From assembly GCA_933228895.1 (NCBI GenBank), contig OW121851.1, positions 109,947,271-110,011,270 on the forward strand: DNA of 64,000 bases, given 5' to 3'. Numbering within the stretch: the first letter of the stretch is position 1; each line of letters opens with the position of its first letter. Below are positions 22,089 to 33,903 of the stretch, piece after piece. The notes beneath the pieces were generated by a model. That model saw nothing but the letters and a program-made list of their open reading frames with translations. It was not told the DNA's origin and ran no database searches. The position numbers were made by a program, and so were the translations under genes. Source of the stretch: Platycnemis pennipes (taxonomy: Eukaryota; Arthropoda; Insecta; Odonata; Platycnemididae).

Positions 22089-24928
22089 TTATTTCCTAAC
22101 GATATTGCTATATGTAATTAATATCACTAGTTTACTATACCTTCCGCTAATTATATTTGGTACTCTCACTTTTGCATTGCATTTTTCGTTACCATCTGCG
22201 CTCCTAATGTAATATTTTCGATTTCCAATGCTCTATATTTGAATAATAACAATTACATAAATATGATTTCATGCGCTACTTATCAAATAGAAATATTCGC
22301 CGCACTACAATAGTGTGAAAAAAATCATTCGTAGTCCCAGATTGACGCTATATCCCTCAAGCAGTTCCTCAACCGAAGTAGCCAGGTTTGTTCGCTGCTA
22401 ATTAGGGCCCTAGGGATAAGGTATTTGCCTGTAACTAATTAAACTAATTTGTTCTTTATAAAATACCTAAAACGAATAATCCGTGTGAGAACGAAACCAC
22501 ATTAAAAGATATATCTTCACTTAACGGGACCTTCTTGAACAATCCACCTGAAATTTTAGAAAATTGATTTGTCAATAGTTGCCACTGGCCATTTTCCTTC
22601 CTCAATTAAGCTGTGTATGATTTTTATACTTCTTGAGGATGGAATTTTCCCTGAGGGAGAATCTGAAGGGGAAAAGAGCTTGAAGAGATGAAGTAGAAGA
22701 AGAAATTCGAACTTCTTCCAATTGACCCGTCTTCCTATCTCATGCGGATCCGATCGTGGACTGGAGCCGTGGGGAGTTGAGGAAAGAGAAGAGTTTAATG
22801 GTGAGCTATAGGCTGTGATGCTCTTTCAATATCGGGTTTACATATCGGTGGTTGTTGATATTTCGATATCGACCATGATCGGCATTACTTCTACATTGAA
22901 GGCTTAGAATATTGTTCTTTCATGTTCCCTTCAGCAATGTCCTCTAGCTCAATAGTCTAAATGCAGGATGACTCAGCAAAAGTTTGGCTGCTATAAAAAT
23001 ATGCATTTCGATATATAATGACCACCAATGTGGCGAAAATCAACTTATACATGAAAACAGCTAAGGCGTCACACAGGGGCAGGAAGGAAAGAGGCCTCGG
23101 CTTTGTATAATATCAGTGTCTCCATATTTTCCCCAGTGAAAAATTGACAAGGAGTTTTCAGTAATTTACAGAAAAATAGGAATATCAACTTTAAACAGTC
23201 GTGTACTTCTGCAGTGAAAGTAATATACAATAATGCATCTAAAACGTACCGATATTAGAATATGAATGTTTAATAGTATTGAATTGAAAAATACTATGTT
23301 GAAAACTACCCGGCTGTAGGCAAGAAGGCAGTGCAGTAAGAGATATGCAGGCAAAAATCAAGAGAGGAATTTTGGAGGGATGCGAATGATGGAGAATGTG
23401 GTGTGGCTGAAAAGGAACGATTGGAGATGAGAGTGAGGAAAGGGGAAAGAGAGTGAAGAAAGTAGGGGTAGAGATAGCTAGTAAAGGGCATACCAGTCGT
23501 CTAGTGATTTTCGAAGCGAGACCGCAAGTACAAGCCGCGTTTATTCAACTCGCCCAGGAGTGATCCGTTTTCAGGGTAAGATTATTAGAGAAGTCTAGTT
23601 TCTCAGAATGGGAAGAGCTGGCGCTCTTTCTCTCCCGCCTTTTTATACCTCCCCATTCCCCTCGGCCTATTCCGGAAATCGTTTTCTTTCCATCTCCAAC
23701 CCCTTATCATCGTTTCCTTTCTTTGACTCCCAACTCCCCTTCCCTTCTTCCTTGGAAAATGGGGGGATGGGGGGGTGAGGGGTGGGGGGGGGGGGAGAGA
23801 AAGAGGGAGGAATGGCCTTCTGAAATTGGCATCCATTACTTTCGTCGGAAGGAACGATGAAAGGCCTCTCAAAGACTCAGCTTCAGAGGGAAAGGTATAA
23901 TCGCATTTTTGTCTCTCTCTCTCTGCGGAGCGGGCTCCTTTCCGTCTCTTCGTCTTATAGGTCGTCAATCCGACATTCACTAGTCTAGACGACTATTCCA
24001 TCTTTACTGAGGGCAGCTCTAAGGTAAGAGTTGGTCTTTCCCCACCGCAGTTCCTAGTTACACGGGAAAATAGGCGAAAAATTTAAGTTTGGTGATAAAA
24101 ATAAGTTTGCAAAGTTCGCATTCATCAAGGAGGCGACGGTCAGCCTCAGCGTGAATCTAATAAAAGTAACGTTTCCTGTTTTATTTCTCATGCTATTTAT
24201 TTCTCCGTGTAAAAGTTATGGGTAATTTCATCATCTGTCGTAAATCCTTAGATTGATTCCACGAAAATCTTCACTAAATTCTCTTATCCGTCAACCATTC
24301 TATATGAAAATACGTATTTTCAGATGTATATGTCATTGCGCCATTCCATGTCAATTCGACCAGGTGATTGCCCTTATGGAAACCGAATTTCACCAAACTT
24401 GACAAATCGTCGTAATTTGGCAGGAAAATGAAAACCCCAAAGCCGTTCTGCAAAACACGTAACAGTTTACGAGATATTCAACGCTGTAAAATTCGAATTT
24501 TGCAAAAGTTACTACACATTTTAAATCATAACTTCGAGACCATTAAAGCTACAGGCGTGTACAAGAGCTGTTATTAAAGGTTTTGATTTGGACAAATGTA
24601 ATAAGGGATTCTATTGTAATATATGAACAATTTTATAAAGTTTATAACAATTTTAAACTTACAGAACGATTTTTGACGATGTACTTATGCCCTCAATTTT
24701 GCTAATTTTTTTATATGCTGTAGATAGAACCCTACTCTACAAATGAAAAAAGTTTGCCCGAGGTAATATTTAATTTAAGGAAGAAAAAAAATTTGACTCA
24801 GGAAAAAAATATTTTCTCCATTCAGTGTTTCACAGACAACTATTTCCAACAAATTTTGACTCATCATCTACCTTAATCAGATCATATTTTTTAAAATTAC
24901 CTTTGGGTTTTCCATCTGAAGATCCATT
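22089..24928. other. gene-less stretch with a long G-rich tract
   Basis: 23757-23810 is a G-rich tract with runs of 6 to 12 or more G, a possible G-quadruplex former. 23630-23980 produces a 125-codon low-complexity minus frame. 24330-24560 is distinct, beginning near CATTCCATGTCAATTCGACC, and feels like a dispersed repeat, but I saw only one copy here. Confidence 0.35.
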
Positions 24929-25221
24929 CCTTTCGGGATCTCTTCCGCGTGTGTCCATTCTGTGGGGACAACAGTTTTTCCAACGCTAGTTTTCTTCGAA
25001 CGATGCAGAGACCAGAACACCTTACCACCTTATGTCACCGTCAAACACAATATTCAGACGATAAAGGCTAAAGGAATGAAAATGTGCCCACTTGATCATC
25101 AGAGCGACTATGCGAGAACTGAACGGTATATGAGACGGTAAAAATTAGCTCATAAGCAGTGACATTTTGGCGAAACTGTTGTCCCCCCAGAGTATTAAAA
25201 CGCGGACGAAATCCCGAAAGG
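24929..25221. repeat. inverted-repeat element, about 57-bp arms
   Basis: Left arm 24929-24985 and right arm 25163-25221 are inverted copies sharing CCTTTCGGGAT, TCCGCGT and GGGGACAACAGTTT. Arm identity is roughly 80 percent. The spacer of about 177 bp has no recognisable ORF. The ends are not sharp and no target duplication is clear. It is a possible old foldback element or MITE. Confidence 0.55.
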
Positions 25222-25299
25222 ATCGGATACTCAAACCAGACACTCCTGAGAGGCCTCAATAAGGGGTTTCCATTTTTTAACTTTTAAGTATATTCTTCT

Positions 25300-25780
25300 C
25301 ACACTCTCGTCACAAAATGTTTCATTTATTCGTAACCCGGTCATCATATCTCCATCGCTCTTTTGCCTCATTCATTGTGAATGCAATTAGTGCTGACACA
25401 TTTGGTGCTGTTATCATCTATACCTCAGTACCATAAAAAGGACACTCAATATAGGTTCTTATTTTCGTACTTAGTTTCCTTAGCTCGTATATCGTGTTGT
25501 AATTAGATTATTTGTTTTCGAGTAATTTTTTTACTTAAGATACTTTCCTTTTTTTCTTGCTTAATTCATCACTGGTTACTCGGCCTCCCAGGAAACAATA
25601 TCTACACTTTCACATTTTTAAGTTTTCCCTAGTTTAACAGTGGTCTTAGCCTCATCTCTTCAACTACGTGCAATAATCTTGTTTTTGTTTGGTCTACGTA
25701 TATTTAATATCTGGCAAATATCTTTTCTAAGTTGATAAGTCTTCCTTGAATCTTTTTATCTCTTGAACGCCATGTCTTCA
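25300..25780 (-). pseudogene. non-LTR retrotransposon RT 3' fragment (LINE relic 3)
   Basis: In minus-strand order I see VDQTKTKIIA (the KTK motif), TTVKLG, a decayed FCYLG-like stretch, NKKRKLLT-like remains, PFYGTEV (the LYGxE motif) and RWRYDDRVTNK (the DRVTNEEVL motif). Stops and frame changes interrupt every part. It is the same domain end as the relics at 6.1 and 8.1 kb, but too diverged to say whether it is the same family. Confidence 0.65.
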
Positions 25781-26228
25781 ACAAAACTACGGATACTAAT
25801 TTCCTCCATTAAAAGGCTTTTATTTCTTGAGTTAATTTACCTGTATACCTGCCCATTGAAGTTGACCGTTAGTGGTGGGAATCTATCGGTAATGCAGGAG
25901 ACCAAATTATTTTTTAGAAAGTTAACCTCATCGCTTTCATTTTACCTCTACTATTACTCACTTGTGGCTCCATGTCAAATAAACTTGAGTGCTCACATGT
26001 AATATGCTCTGTGCTCTCATTCCATTTGAATTAAGAAATAAGAGTAATTGTTGTGCTCCTCTGCGGTAGTTCAGTTCTGGTTATCTTGCTGGTGTACAGT
26101 CTTCTTAATATTCGGGCTTGGTTTTTAGTGCATGGGGAACAAACTATGAAACTGTAAGGCACAGCTGTTTTTTTTGCTGTAACATATAGTTTTACAATGC
26201 ATTTATTTTCATGAATGGATATACATCT
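25781..26228. other. gene-less stretch, nothing recognised
   Basis: AT-rich. No pattern was recognised beyond the end of the LINE relic. Confidence 0.4.
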
Positions 26229-26336
26229 ATACGATACCCTGCAAGCAACCGCGAGGGTGTGTGGCAGGGGGAGAATAGATTTGGATGCGGCAGAAGGAGA
26301 TGGATTTGGATCTGAAGATCCAAATCTATCTCCTTC
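26229..26336 (-). repeat. stem-loop repeat copy 6 joined to a second hairpin
   Basis: 26229-26275 is an inverted copy of the dispersed unit (TACCCTGCAAGCAACCGCGA, then GTGTGTGGCAGGGGG). It is followed by 26293-26336, where GAAGGAGATGGATTTGGATC meets its near-perfect complement across a very short loop (one mismatch in 21 pairs). Other copies are followed by GATGTAGA-like tails, and the second hairpin may be an inverted duplication of that tail. Confidence 0.6.
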
Positions 26337-27555
26337 ACCTGCGGTGTGTTCCTTAAAATATTACTTTCCTATAGCAAGATATACATTTGGGATGTAGAAA
26401 TGCGTATTTATTTAGTGTGATTTATTTAATTCACGGATTTAGGAATATTATTACTAAAGGAATAATGGTGCTCTATAGAATTAAAATTTTTCATTTTAAC
26501 AATTATCGTCCTATCGTCAAGCTACCAACACTGAAATAAACTCTTGCAAAATAAGTTCAACATTTGGCCTACTGGTGCAATCATTGCCTTGTATTTCTCA
26601 TGAAAAATAATACTCAAAACGTGCTTGATGATAATTTAATTGAAAGAAGAAGATTATTCTCAGTGAAATGACAGTCTTTACGGATTAAATATCCTCAATA
26701 ACAGTCTACTTATTTGAACTTCGTTTGGTTATTTCAAAATAACCATCTATATATAAAAGGTATTTGCACTGAAACTTAATAATATGAACGTAAGGAGACA
26801 TTTTCATTTTGCCTGCTTGGAATAGATACATTTTTAATATATTCCTCGTCTCAGGGAAAACATTATGAGGTTTTGCAAAAGATGTTACCTGTCTAACGCA
26901 TGCCCATGAGTTCCATTCAGGACCACTGGACGGGATAAATGTTTCTGAACTGTCACGATGAATGGACATGTGGCAGAGGGTCAACGTCAAGTTTTGCTAT
27001 TCAAAACCAAGCGCCAGCATATTTGCTCTATTAGTTAAATATTGTTATAAATATATTTTTCTTTATCTCGATCATAGATTCTGCTAAGCTTTTTCATCTT
27101 CATTTTTATTACTTCTGGCTAATAGGTATTGAATATTAACAAGTTTGCAAAACCATAAAAAAAACATTGGTTAAGGGAAAATGTGACGACATTAGTTCCT
27201 CAACTTTTGCCTGCAGTTCTAAATCACCAGTCTCAGTTGAATCATAAGAGTTGTTGCTACGAGCTACACCGTACGATATGACTCAGCGTTATTGATAACT
27301 AAAGTTGTATTATAGTATCGGTATTCGCCCCCAAAATTCCTCTAAACGTTTCCAGCTCTACCGTAATACGAACGCGGGTCCGCGTGACGGGAAGGCTATA
27401 CTCCAGCCAAATATTCAGCCCGATTTATTTCAATCGTCATTTCTGGAATATATTATCCAACAAAGTTAAGGCTAGAATTCACTGCATTATATAAAGTTCA
27501 ACGGTAGAACTCATCTTTTCAATTATGCCATCCAGACTAGGTAGGAATAATGGAA
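26337..27555. other. AT-rich stretch, nothing recognised
   Basis: Short frames only. No repeat or RNA pattern was recognised. Confidence 0.4.
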
Positions 27556-27805
27556 AGTGATTTTTTTCGGGCATCGGGGAAGAATGGAGAGAAACCCTAT
27601 GTCGGCATCATTGCACTCCTTATGGCGCAGTGGGGTCCTTGGTTAACGTCCCATCCGACGGACAGAGTACTGTACTTGAAGTATTCCCCACACAGCGCCA
27701 AGTGGAGAGCAATATGCAAATGAAAACTCTTTGCGATTCCGGGATTTGAATCAGGGCCTTCGGTATGAAATGAAAATTATTTAACGCCACCAAGTCCATG
27801 GACAT
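27556..27805 (-). repeat. SINE family 1, copy 3
   Basis: It carries GTCCCATCCGACGGACAGAG (27648-27667) and the block ACTGTACTTGAAGTATTCCC. It has GGGATTTGAATCAGGGCC as its B-box-like string, then a degraded head to about 27805. GTCGGCATCATTGCACTC corresponds to the GTCGGCATTAGCC block. Orientation is as in the copies at 2.5 kb. Confidence 0.65.
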
Positions 27806-28892
27806 TTTGCGGCATTGGAATATAGATTCTGTGTCCCGCTTGGTCTCTGAGCCTCTTAAGCGGTGATCTTGTGTGGTTTTAATGACAATTGTAAATTTTA
27901 AGTACCTCTTACTCCTTGCGTTCCTAACCCTTATTTCTCCGTTTAGCGAAGAAAGGAGGCACCGAAAGGCATACACACTCCCTCTGGTTCTCGTTTAACA
28001 CCGTTGCGCACTTTACTGTAGCCGCTTACATTAACACGAAACGACGTGGCCGTAAGACTGGGATCGGATCTGACACTCGGGGCACGCAAGATAGTGATCG
28101 TAATGACAACCGAGAGATGGAAAGAAAGAGAGAGAGTGGGTGAGTGATTGTGAGAGAACGAAGGAAAAGGTTCCCTTGGGAGAGGTGTTCAAATGGAGTG
28201 AGCCCATACCGTTCAGGGGAGGGCAAATCGGATACCGCCTACTTTCGATGAGGAAAGAAAGGCTGCCCTGCCATTTCTTTCCACCCTAACTTCTCTCGCT
28301 CTCGATGGTTGTGTCGATGGACGACTTTTAGTTCAGTCCGCTGAGCGTAGAGAGAAAGAAAAAAATAGCGTACGTGGTGGGGTGATTTGACAGGAAGAGA
28401 AAAAATTGCGAATTTCTTCAAGGAGGTTGGGTGTGCCTTTACTGATCTTTATGTGTTTGTGTGGGCTGAGGAGGTGTGTAAAAGAGTGAGGTTAAATGGG
28501 TTCGGCGATGAGAGAAGGTCTGGTAAGGAATTAGAGGATGAATGGAAAAGAAATTGCGGTGGCAGCATACCGGAATTTCGTTTCATTATCCTTCTCGGCA
28601 AGGGATCTCGCCTAGATAGGCATATCCTTCATAAATGTTTTCACTTTAAATGCCGAATCCGCAGAGTTTATTTTTTAACTACATATCGAACATATTGTAC
28701 TCTATAATGGCTATGTTGCCTCATCATAATTTTATTTTGTCGTTTCTGGGGTACATCTTTCTTTTAAAATAAAAATTGATCGGAGTTGCCCTGATCATCA
28801 CAATTCTAGGATCAGCTTGATTTAGCGCCGATGCATGCTTTATACGACTGCTCCTACGAGATGTAGATGAAATCGGTTGAATACTGGTGGTG
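27806..28892. other. gene-less stretch, nothing recognised
   Basis: Somewhat GC-richer at 28020-28350. The 106-codon plus frame 28387-28707 has no recognised domain; its first half is charged (RERRSGKELEDEWKRN-like), and I cannot exclude an unknown small protein. Confidence 0.3.
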
Positions 28893-29060
28893 GCAAAGAT
28901 TTTTCAACGGTACCGGTCCCCACTTGCGTGCTGTGCGGAGAGTATTTCAAGTTCAGTGATCTCTCCGTTGGATGGGACTTTATACTTTAAAAAGCCTAGG
29001 AGCCTTTAGGTAAGAGCAGGCTAATACCGACGTCAGATTTTTCTTCATTCATCCACTGTT
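28893..29060 (+). repeat. SINE family 1, copy 4 (opposite orientation)
   Basis: The plus strand here matches the minus strand of the other copies: CTCTCCGTTGGATGGGACTT, then AAGAGCAGGCTAATACCGAC. The head is lost. Together with the minus-strand copies, this shows dispersed insertion and not only tandem duplication. Confidence 0.6.
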
Positions 29061-31522
29061 CCCTGAATCCTATCTCTTACAAAATTCCTGGTAGCCCTAC
29101 ATGGCGCAAATGACATTAGCCGTTGATTTACTCCCCGAACGAAAAAAAATGTAAGTTCTTTTCTTTCAATCGAATTACTTCAAATCTTCCATAATGATAA
29201 GTGCATTTTCCTTCAGAGCGCAGAATCAGAAACCGTCAGATACCACGAAAACTCTCGCTTATCAATGACATGACTAATGATGTCGCATTCACAAAATGCT
29301 CGAAAGGTTTTTTTTTAATCCTATCGTTTACTAGTGATTACTACTTATTTTCCTTGACATCTTATAAAAATGATAGCGGGAAGAAATTAAGTGATAATAG
29401 TGGTCTTTTCACATGCAGGGATGAGATTTTTCCTCCCTCTCCACCGTCCTCTTTTTTGCTCTCCCCGGGAAATTGAAACTTCTGCCGGGAGTGCATTTCA
29501 TGCATGCGGGAATCTATTTCTCCTCAACCCATCGCGAGGTTTCAGGGATGTGCTCGGGTGGAGTTAAAGAGGGAGAGAGAGAGAGGTGACCTGTCTGCCT
29601 CCCATGAGAGAAGGCTCTCTTGTGGCGGAGAAAGTGTGCAGGAGCCGAGAGAATATTTATGGGATGGGGTGTCACGGAGCTTAAGAGGCGAGTAGGCTTG
29701 CTGTCGAGGAGATAAGAAGAGGGCGGAGGGGGGGAGTGAAGGTGGAACGAAGCGAGGAAGCTGCAACCGGCGTTGTTTTCTTGTTCCCTCTGAGTAATGG
29801 ACGTGGTTAGAGATGGAAAAAATGGCCAGCATTCACTCTGGAGTTGTTAACACAAGGCAGGGGGGCTCATATTTATATTCCCGTTCCATGGACACTCAAA
29901 CTGTTCCGGGCGCAACAGGTTTCATGTGTCCGCGTTTATTTTGCATTCTCAAAATCTAAATTCCTTCATCATCATCTTCATGAGTTACTCAAAAATCCAA
30001 AGAATGGGGTTTGACTTGCCTCCACTCGACGCAGCGAGATTTTATAAGTGTCATCATGCATCTCGGAACAGTTTATAAAAATTTATCGGTAAATGATGCG
30101 TCCCGTGCAAATTTCTATCGGCGGGAGGGCTGTGTCGGAGTTACGAAAGTTCATTGACACCTTATGCTACTTTCTATCTCATCACAGCCGAGAGATATGT
30201 ACTAACATACCTATATATTAAAGATATATAATAATTATAGCATGCGCCGAGCGGCACAAAACATGCCTATATCTCCACTCCACTCACCCCACTCACTGGA
30301 TGATGCAATATGTTGTAAAATTGAAAACCTTTGTTTCTTTGTGTATCAATGGTACCATATACCAATGGTTTACCTGTGCATGTTTTTTCATTTACAAAAT
30401 GTTGCAATTTCAAACGTTGCAACTTAGCGGGAATACCTGCCGATTAATTCTCAAGACCCTACTACTGACTTCATAACTTAGACTTACGTCAAAAAGAAGT
30501 AGTTTTTCCAGGGGGACTTTTCTAACAGAGTAAAGCGCTAGGAAATTGGTTGCAACTTTCATTGGAGGGCTCTGAATTGGATGGTGGGAACGGGGCATTT
30601 GAATATCCCGTGGGGTTGTGTTCGTTATAAATCCATAACCACGGATTCCACGATAAGAGGAAAGTAGTCGAATGGGTGGGCTAGGCGCAAGGGAGTGGAA
30701 GGGAAGAGAATAGTTTGAGCTGTTGTTGGAGAATCTGGCGTTTTATCCATGGGCAGAAAGTGTTCCTATTCCGATCTGGAACGCTGTGTCACTTCCGTGT
30801 CACTTCCACTTATCAGCTGCAGTTCGCGGGCGTTATTAGTAAAACGTTGGTATTGCCAAATTGAATTTAGAAATACATATCTGTATCTACGTTAGGAATA
30901 GTGAACAGTACCTTAGAAATGTCTACATTTGTTTGTGCCTTTGGAGCAATTCTCACCACGGATACTGGTGAATTTGCGCACATATTATCAGCAATGAAGT
31001 GATCATCATGCTTCTGGAACAGGATTGAGGTATTTCTGTTAATATTCAATATTAGTATTCGAGTTAACGTTTTTGAAAGAAAATGCAATGAGAGTTGTTC
31101 ATGTGTAATTAAAATAATGGGAATAAAGTAGAGAGGCTCGGTGGCATGGTTAATTTAATTCAGTTATTCGTAACAAACTGATGTGAGGTCAACCATTTAT
31201 AATTAAAATTGTAGCAACAGCTACGAGAACCGATGAATTAACGACAACATCAGTTGCCACGGAGATCGATGTATGATAGAAAAATTTTAATATTCCTTTT
31301 CCCAAAATCAATAATTCGCCCTTTATCATCCCAATCTGTTGAAGCCCACTGTGGATATCGTGATCTCCATGCGGACTGTATCTATTCTATTTGCCCAATA
31401 ACACTCTGTTCGTAGATGTAAGGATCAAGGCTCCCACGTTGCCCGCTTCCATTTTTACCTTATGCCAGCATTTCACACATTTTCGCTCGTGAAGATTCAT
31501 TCATGGGTGTTTTCAAGTCTGT
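29061..31522. other. gene-less stretch, nothing recognised
   Basis: A GA microsatellite lies at 29570-29585. 29480-29830 is GC-richer and produces overlapping low-complexity frames on both strands. The remainder is AT-rich with nothing recognised. Confidence 0.4.
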
Positions 31523-31665
31523 TTCCGCACTAATAGGCGCTTCAGACCGGGAGGAAAGGTACATATAAGGATAGGAATGGAAGGGATGGGGATAGGTTAA
31601 GGTCCTAAGCCCTGGGTAACGCTCATCTTCAGCGATCCAAGGGATAGGCACGCGGGCGTGCAAAA
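31523..31665 (-). repeat. SINE family 1, partial copy 5
   Basis: It carries CGCTTCAGACCGGGAGGAAA and GGATAGGAATGGAAGGGATG, the 3' end of the family, as in the copy at 2838. The GACGG core and the head are missing. Confidence 0.55.
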
Positions 31666-33834
31666 ACGTTTAGTCTAGGAAAATAGGACTTGGAAACAGA
31701 GAGAGAGCTAGTGTTCAATGTGGCAAAGAGAGGGTGTGAGAAGGGAGGACCAGAGTCCTCTGGATTCCCAATAATAAACTACAAAGTTATTATATAAATA
31801 AAATGCAAGTTGAACAAACTATATAGTATCTTGTGAGGAATAGTATTGAGAATGCCATCTAGAGGAAGCTGGGGAGGACGAGTGCTCAAGAATGGACCAG
31901 TTTCCCAGGCTTTGGCATGGAGACAGCGTATATCTAGTTTAGCTCTTCCTCAAAGTGAAAAGAGCCTTCTCCTTAGGATTCCTCGTGAGTGCTTTCGTGA
32001 TCAAAAAAAAGGTTAGCTCTGTGAAAGTCATTTTCTTGGAGGCACCACCGTTCTAACGCCTCGAAAATAATGCATGGCGTTTCATTGCGCTTCGGCTCCT
32101 CACTTTTTGCTCGTCGAATCCCAGCGATGGAGGTCATTTTGCTCTATTTTGCGCCCTGGGAAGGGAAAAGAGAGGGAAATGAGAAATAGATGAGAGAGAA
32201 ATGCGTATTGAGATAGAGAGCCGTGAGAACTGCCCCTGTGGAGTTTTCAGCCATTTTATCGATGCAGTTGGAAAATGAATATCGATCCCGGGAGAAAATA
32301 GTTTTCATTCCTTTACATTTCTCTCAACATTTCTAAGTGGTGAATTCTTTTTCAAGTGCTCTCCTCGGTGTGGCCCTTATGGAGGAGTGATCCGTGCAAA
32401 AAACCGCTCCACTTGAGCGTGAAAAAGGCTGTCATTTGGTAACATGAGTAAACGAGTGTTTCTTTGATCTCACAATGATGTTTTGGTAGTTTGTCACATG
32501 TGTGATAGAGATAAATTCATTCTGAAACCATTCATGTACTTATTTAAATCGTTATGTTAGGTATCCGAGTTTTCTTCTACATCAGCAAAGGTTTAGACCA
32601 TAACTTAGCTTATAACGGCCTTCTTGGCCATTATTCCCATTAATTATTCCAATTCCCATAATCATCTCTAGGAGGCCAACGTCCCATAGGAATTTTCCGA
32701 TGAATTTACCTCGTCATTTATTCAAAACATTCTTACATATTTCTTTACAATTAGTACCTGGCACGAGACGTATCCTAAAGCACTTTCTATACACTTCTGC
32801 ATGGCTTGCGCTCTTTAATTTCTCTAAAATAACTGCTTAATAAACTCCCAATAGACTTTAATCTTTAAAAACAAAGTATATACGTACATTTTAATCGTGC
32901 GTAGGTGATTTATCATCCTTTCTTATGTTAATGTTAATGAAAAAACAATCACCATAAAATTTTCGTCATTGGTCGTTATTTCCTAATTTGAAAAATGCCG
33001 TAAAAAGTTTTTACGCCAGAATATATCGGATTGGTCCTTTCCAACATAATCATTCAGATGGGGTGAGACCTTGAATGTAGCCGTTAGCCACTTCTTTTGA
33101 TGAGGTAGAATTAAAATTAATGAAGTACCAGGAAGGAATTTTCCATGAGGAAGTATGGCATCTGAGTATAATCTGCCGTTTCGTTAAATTCCTTTTCTTC
33201 TTCGGCCTATATTCCAACTTATTCGATGCACACATAATATTCAAGAAAGCATCTTTCACACGGAATCATAAAACATATTAATCCGCGCTTTATTTTTAGT
33301 TTAAACCGGTTGAAACATGCACAAAAGTCAACAGTCGCTGTGGTAGAACTTAAGCATTACGAGAGAAAGATTACACTTTTTCAGGTCTCTTTTTTTGGCA
33401 GTACCTATGTGCGCATTGCATTACCGGTTACAATTTTCTGCCCGTTTGAAGTAGAAGACGATGTAAATTTTCAATATGATGAACGTAATTATGATATTTG
33501 TAGTTTGGATACCACAATGACGAGAGGTAGAAAGCATGAAAGGCTGAAGAGGAACATCGTGTATAATGAGGGAAGAATTGAATTCTTATTTAGGCTTACA
33601 TTCACCGGTGGAAAACTAATAAATAGTTTAAATATATGATATGTTATTTGAGTGGAATATTACTATGGACTTCATTCGTACCGCTTCAGCACCAGTAGTT
33701 TCATCATGTTTTTTTCACTTGAGAATAGTTTTCCGATACAGCATTTAAGTACGGAGCTATGTGTCATCTACTACTTAGGTTATATCGTAGTGTCTAACAT
33801 ATGGGCAAACGTAAGGAAAACACAGCATCCATGT
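31666..33834. other. gene-less stretch, nothing recognised
   Basis: AT-rich with a slightly GC-richer part at 31900-32300. The 109-codon plus frame 33310-33639 has no recognised domain. No repeat copies were noticed. Confidence 0.4.
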
Positions 33835-33903
33835 CCAAGACAGGATTCGAACCCGTGATCATTGGGTTACCAGGCCAGAACATTACCAGCTACGGCGGCT
33901 CGG
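33835..33903 (-). repeat. tRNA-like sequence (SINE head)
   Basis: On the minus strand: AGCCGCCGTAGCTGGTAATG, CTGGCCTGGTAACCCAATGA, then a perfect B box GGTTCGAATCC, ending TGTCTTGGACATGG. The acceptor ends do not pair as in a working tRNA, so it is most likely a tRNA-derived SINE head. Confidence 0.6.

Noticed and set aside
33835..33903. Working tRNA gene
   Set aside because: The B box is perfect but the acceptor ends do not pair and the anticodon arm is irregular.
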